Positions 4,929 through 7,819 of a stretch of 7,819 bases of DNA are shown here, one piece after another. A program made the position numbers and the translations under genes. Source of the stretch: Verrucomicrobiia bacterium (lineage in GTDB: Bacteria; Verrucomicrobiota; Verrucomicrobiia; Opitutales; Opitutaceae); contig JAUHWE010000195.1 of the NCBI GenBank assembly GCA_030424825.1, positions 1-7,819 of the forward strand. The letters run 5' to 3'. A model generated the notes under the pieces. That model was not told where the DNA came from. It saw nothing but the letters and a program-made list of their open reading frames with translations, and made no database searches. Within the stretch, counting starts at the first letter, position 1. The number at the start of each line of letters is the position of its first letter.

Positions 4929-7625
4929 CTATCTCGTCCGGAAGCTTTCCGAATCGATTAGGTCGAGAAGCAAATCCTTAAAGCCTTCCTCGTTCTCGAT
5001 ATTATTCCTCACGATCGCACCGATCACTTTTCGGTCACTATAGTTCATGGATCGACCGGTGGCATAAGTGAGGAGCTTTTCAGAAAGGCACTCTGCGAAA
5101 GGTGTTATGTCATTCACAAGAAATGCTTTCAAATCGCGCACATCTCTCAGTACCGTGCCGTCTGGCAAGACCCCGTTCGTCTCTACGGGAAGGCCTTCGT
5201 TTGATTTGTCTTTGGAATTTCCCGACAAATCTGGGTAGTAAGTACGCCATCGGCCAATCGGATCGAAAGACTCGAAGACAAATCCAATCGGATCGATTTT
5301 CTTATGGCACCCCGCACAAGAGTCTTCCGACATATGGGCCGCAAGCATCTCGCGAGGCGTTTCTGCCTTGGTGGTATCAGGTGTCAAAGCGGGAACCGCA
5401 TCCGGAGGATCACGTGGCCGATCTCCCAGAATATTCTCGAGCATCCATACACCGCGGACGACCGGTTGCGTATCGACACCATTGGCAGTGGCTGTCATCA
5501 CCCCCGCCATACCCAGGATTCCTCCGAATCGGCCTCCCTTCTCAAACTCCACTCGTTCCATTTTTTTCCGACCGCTGCCTTTCCCCATCGATAGCTCGTA
5601 CACATAGGTCCCAATCGATTCGTTAGTGTAAGTAAAATCTGGATCTATGAATTCCACTACGGATCGATTCGAATCAAGCATCTCTTTGAAAAAGAGGTTG
5701 GGTTCCTGGATGAGGGAATCCCTTTCGTCGTCCCCGTATTTGAATTTTTTTGGATTTGGGAAAAGCGTCTTGTCCGGAACAAGCTGATCCAAGGCAGTCA
5801 GGTCCAACCACTGGTCGAGAAAGCTCTCCACAAAGGTATCCCTTTCTTTCGAATTCAAGAGACGTGCGGCTTGGGTACGTAGCTCAAAAGGTTCTAATAG
5901 CGCTCCCGTACTCGCAGCTTCGTAAAGCATTGCATCCGGAGGTCGTGATGTGAGAAAGTAAGACAATCGAGAGGCTAAGTCATAGGCATCTAGTGAACCG
6001 GATTCAAATCCTCGATACAGGAAGTAGGGCGATGTCAGAGCGGTTCGAAACGCGAGATGCAATCCATCCTCAAGTCGGCCGGACAAGTCGCGTTCCGCTT
6101 CGATCATTCGCAGATATTCATTTCTTATCGAATCGTCAACGGGACGACGAAACGCACTTGGGAGAAAGTCGCTCAGAAACTTCTCGACAGCTCCTTCAAT
6201 AGCCGCCCCATCTCTATGACCAAACAACTGACCACCCTTCTTCTTCCAATACAGATCTTCCTGGCCATCAGCCAGTTCGATCGGACCATAAGCCACCGCT
6301 CTGTGCACATCCAAAGCCGGGCCTTCTTCGAATTGCTTGTATTGTAGCACTTCTGTTGTCAGTCGAAGGTTCTTGATCACCAACGCGACGAGTTCGTCCA
6401 AGGGCTCTCCTTCCGGTGCCTCGGGAAGAAGCTCGGATTTCATTAGGGCTTTCAACCGTTCCCATCCGATGCGGCCTCTCTCTACGACCCCGTCTGCTTG
6501 TTTATAAGCTGAAGCCAGCAGAGGCTCTTTCTGAAAAAGCTCTTTCACGTGCGCCCTGAGCTTCTCTCTATCCTCAGACAGGGACGAGTTGCCATACCGG
6601 ATCGCAATCGTCTCGCCCCTTTCAAGCAGCGTTTCGAAGGTGTACACTCTGCGAGTTGACCCGTTGATTTCGAATTCATTCAACAAACGAATGGTGTCGA
6701 TCCGCTGCCCTGGCGCCTCTACTGCATCCACTGCATGAATACTGCAAGTAATCGATTCACCTAATGGTGCATTAAAAGCTGACAACTCTAGTTCAATTTG
6801 GTAGACTCCTGTCACTGTCGCTTCGAATTTACTGGGCCAAGTCGCACTGGCCGCGATCGCTTCGGAACTCGAAACGATCCGCATCGCATCATCAATGAGC
6901 AGACCCGATGAGTAGGCGTAGGTAAAATCAGATGCTTTCAAATTAGAACGCGTCGGCTCGACCGATTTTCGTATTGGCGGAAAGAACTTCTCAGCCAAAT
7001 CAGTCGCGACTTCGGAATATGACTGCATGAGAGCTCCCGACATGGGGAGTGCTTCACTTTGGTTGTCGAATCCATGCGACTCGCCATCGATCGGAAAGCT
7101 ATCGGGAAGATCGTATTCAATATCCAGTAGAGAATTGATACTATTCACGTATTCGCGCCGATTAAGTCGGCGAATCATGGTACCGCCAATGGGAGAATTC
7201 CGTGCCAACGATTCATCGAGCCAATCAATAAGCTGCTCCCGCTCGCCCGCAGATGGTTGCCGCTTCTTTTCAGGAGGCATCTCGCCTGAACGGAGCACAC
7301 TTATCGCGCGTTCCCATATATCGAGCCGCTCCTTTTGCTCCCAATTGATCGAAAGCGCCTCTAGACTGATCTCCCCTTTTCTTTCAATGTCGTCGTGGCA
7401 ATCGAGACAATAGGTTTCGAGTAGGGAGTATTCTATATCTGGGATCGTTTCTGAAGTAGTGCCAATTATTTGGCCCGATGCCAGAGCCATAAAAGCCAAA
7501 AAAGAAAGCGGGAGTAGCAGGGTCGGCGCCTGTGGTGGGCCCCGATGGCAAGGATTTCTTAGGCTACGCGGCACAGCGCAAGCGCTGGCCCTACGAGGAC
7601 GATTCAACAACCCCAATTTGAACAT
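4929..7625 (-). CDS. Secreted PSCyt/DUF1592-family protein with two CxxCH motifs
   Basis: An 898-aa exported protein of the planctomycete-type cytochrome family. Order seen: odd N-terminal extension (9-33), hydrophobic signal (about 34-49), PSCyt1-like segment with C73-L-D-C-H77 and SGEMPP (113-118), DUF1587 near 150-215 (RRLNRREYVNSINSLLDIE), a beta-rich, carbohydrate-binding-like stretch near 235-345, DUF1595 near 480-540 (FLPSAFRRPVDD, TSPYFLYRG), DUF1592 near 545-670 (LASRLSYFLTSRPPD, FLDQWLDL), DUF1588 near 697-795 (ANGVDTQPVVRGVWMLENILG, C770-A-G-C-H774, KIDPIGFVFESFD) and DUF1585 near 820-895 (ECLSEKLLTYATGRSM). CxxCH motifs normally hold covalent haem c, and Met116 could be an axial ligand; haem binding here is not proved. 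The reaction is unknown. The start lies 2 bases after the DUF1552 stop, so the two are probably translated together. Family names are from memory of motifs; borders are approximate. Confidence 0.9.
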   Translation of the reverse strand: MFKLGLLNRPRRASACAVPRSLRNPCHRGPPQAPTLLLPLSFLAFMALASGQIIGTTSETIPDIEYSLLETYCLDCHDDIERKGEISLEALSINWEQKERLDIWERAISVLRSGEMPPEKKRQPSAGEREQLIDWLDESLARNSPIGGTMIRRLNRREYVNSINSLLDIEYDLPDSFPIDGESHGFDNQSEALPMSGALMQSYSEVATDLAEKFFPPIRKSVEPTRSNLKASDFTYAYSSGLLIDDAMRIVSSSEAIAASATWPSKFEATVTGVYQIELELSAFNAPLGESITCSIHAVDAVEAPGQRIDTIRLLNEFEINGSTRRVYTFETLLERGETIAIRYGNSSLSEDREKLRAHVKELFQKEPLLASAYKQADGVVERGRIGWERLKALMKSELLPEAPEGEPLDELVALVIKNLRLTTEVLQYKQFEEGPALDVHRAVAYGPIELADGQEDLYWKKKGGQLFGHRDGAAIEGAVEKFLSDFLPSAFRRPVDDSIRNEYLRMIEAERDLSGRLEDGLHLAFRTALTSPYFLYRGFESGSLDAYDLASRLSYFLTSRPPDAMLYEAASTGALLEPFELRTQAARLLNSKERDTFVESFLDQWLDLTALDQLVPDKTLFPNPKKFKYGDDERDSLIQEPNLFFKEMLDSNRSVVEFIDPDFTYTNESIGTYVYELSMGKGSGRKKMERVEFEKGGRFGGILGMAGVMTATANGVDTQPVVRGVWMLENILGDRPRDPPDAVPALTPDTTKAETPREMLAAHMSEDSCAGCHKKIDPIGFVFESFDPIGRWRTYYPDLSGNSKDKSNEGLPVETNGVLPDGTVLRDVRDLKAFLVNDITPFAECLSEKLLTYATGRSMNYSDRKVIGAIVRNNIENEEGFKDLLLDLIDSESFRTR
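7570..7595 (-). repeat. REP-like hairpin inside the DUF1592 coding region
   Basis: On the minus strand CGTAG (7595-7591) is followed directly by GGC-CAGCGC-TT-GCGCTG-T-GCC (7590-7570), a nine-pair palindrome with one bulged base. This GTAG-plus-hairpin layout matches REP units and the right arm of the element at 1475-1556. It is read in frame as residues 11-18 or so of the DUF1592 protein (RRASACAV). The hairpin could collapse to a CTTG tetraloop on five pairs. The unusual sequence may extend to about 7527 (through RNPCHRGPPQAP). Structure is certain; belonging to a dispersed family is inferred. Confidence 0.7.
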
Positions 7626-7627
7626 GA

Positions 7628-7819
7628 TTAAACCAAATACTGGTTCATGTTTCGGTTGGCATTGGAAAACTGGTCGCGTTCGATTCCCATCTGCTGGAGC
7701 ATCGTAATATAAAGATCGCCCAACAACGGAGCGTCCGGGCGATCCCGATCGATTGCAAGATGAGACCCGTGCTTCAATCCCCCACCGGCTAGGAATACGG
7801 GTAGATTCGCATTGGAGTG
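7628..7819 (-). CDS. DUF1552 family protein, C-terminal end (partial)
   Basis: The last 63 residues of a gene that begins beyond the right edge; TAA at 7630-7628. The peptide runs HSNANLPVFLAGGGLKHG, then a basic and acidic linker, then LLGDLYITMLQQMGIERDQF and ends NMNQYLV. The pattern N-x-P-x-x-x-A-G-G-x-x-K-x-G followed by L-x-x-x-M-L-Q-x-M-G is the C-terminus I know from DUF1552 proteins, which regularly stand next to DUF1592/DUF1588/DUF1585 proteins, as here with a 2-base gap. DUF1501 proteins, relatives of sulfatases, end in a somewhat similar way but usually pair with DUF1549/DUF1553 genes. Function is unknown; members usually carry an export signal, which cannot be seen in this fragment. 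Confidence 0.82.
   Translation of the reverse strand, partial: HSNANLPVFLAGGGLKHGSHLAIDRDRPDAPLLGDLYITMLQQMGIERDQFSNANRNMNQYLV

Noticed and set aside
5102..5626. 174-aa open frame on the plus strand inside the DUF1592 gene
   Set aside because: It is antisense to the conserved DUF1588/DUF1585 region with its CxxCH motif; composition is Ser/Pro/Arg-rich, as expected of a shadow frame.
7488..7490. Internal ATG (codon 46) as the true start of the DUF1592 protein, which would remove the odd extension
   Set aside because: It would cut off the hydrophobic signal core and leave an unexportable cytochrome-like protein, and the start at 7625 sits 2 bases from the upstream stop.
7527..7601. Frameshift or sequencing error causing the odd N-terminus of the DUF1592 protein
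   Set aside because: The same frame is open from the start codon through the signal core without any jump, and the segment has its own palindromic order, so insertion explains it better.
7459..7707. 82-aa plus-strand frame across the DUF1552-DUF1592 junction
   Set aside because: It overlaps the ends of two recognised genes on the other strand, and its peptide is low in order and lacks any family motif.

Overview
The window looks like a chromosomal segment from a marine or sediment bacterium of the PVC superphylum, most likely Verrucomicrobiota (Opitutales/Puniceicoccales-like) or Planctomycetota. The grounds are two formylglycine-type sulfatases side by side and a multidomain 'planctomycete-specific' cytochrome protein (PSCyt1/DUF1587/DUF1595/DUF1592/DUF1588/DUF1585) directly behind a DUF1552 gene. 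Ribosome-binding sites are weak, base composition is roughly balanced, and there are REP-like palindromes. The phylum is inferred; no marker gene is present.

Layout. Positions 1-71 hold the apparent 3' end of a plus-strand gene. Its stop overlaps the GTG start of an exported, arylsulfatase-B-like sulfatase (68-1465, +). A 123-base convergent gap follows, filled mostly by an 82-base inverted pair of REP-like units (1475-1556). Everything after that is on the minus strand. Read in transcription order from the right edge it runs: C-terminus of a DUF1552 protein (7819-7628), the 898-aa di-CxxCH DUF1592-type protein (7625-4929), a secreted cyclophilin-type peptidyl-prolyl isomerase (4874-4251), a secreted LVIVD-repeat beta-propeller (about 4200-3034), and a second sulfatase with no signal peptide (3034-1589). 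Gaps in this run are 2 bases, 54 bases, about 50 bases and a 1-base overlap, so the five genes probably form one operon.

How the parts may work together. The sulfatases would remove sulfate esters, probably from algal or animal sulfated glycans. The DUF1552/DUF1592 pair is a recurrent couple of unknown function, and its CxxCH motifs suggest a periplasmic redox or haem protein. The isomerase and propeller would act in the same exported compartment as folding or scaffold partners. Only the sulfatase and isomerase chemistry rests on recognised catalytic residues; the rest is inference.

Most unusual points: a REP-like palindrome that lies in frame inside the signal-peptide region of the DUF1592 protein; a second REP-like pair between the convergent sulfatases; a sulfatase with no export signal that is translationally coupled to an exported propeller; and the five-gene operon itself as a candidate uncharacterised sulfatase-plus-cytochrome unit. 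I saw no tRNA, rRNA, CRISPR array, transposase or convincing promoter.
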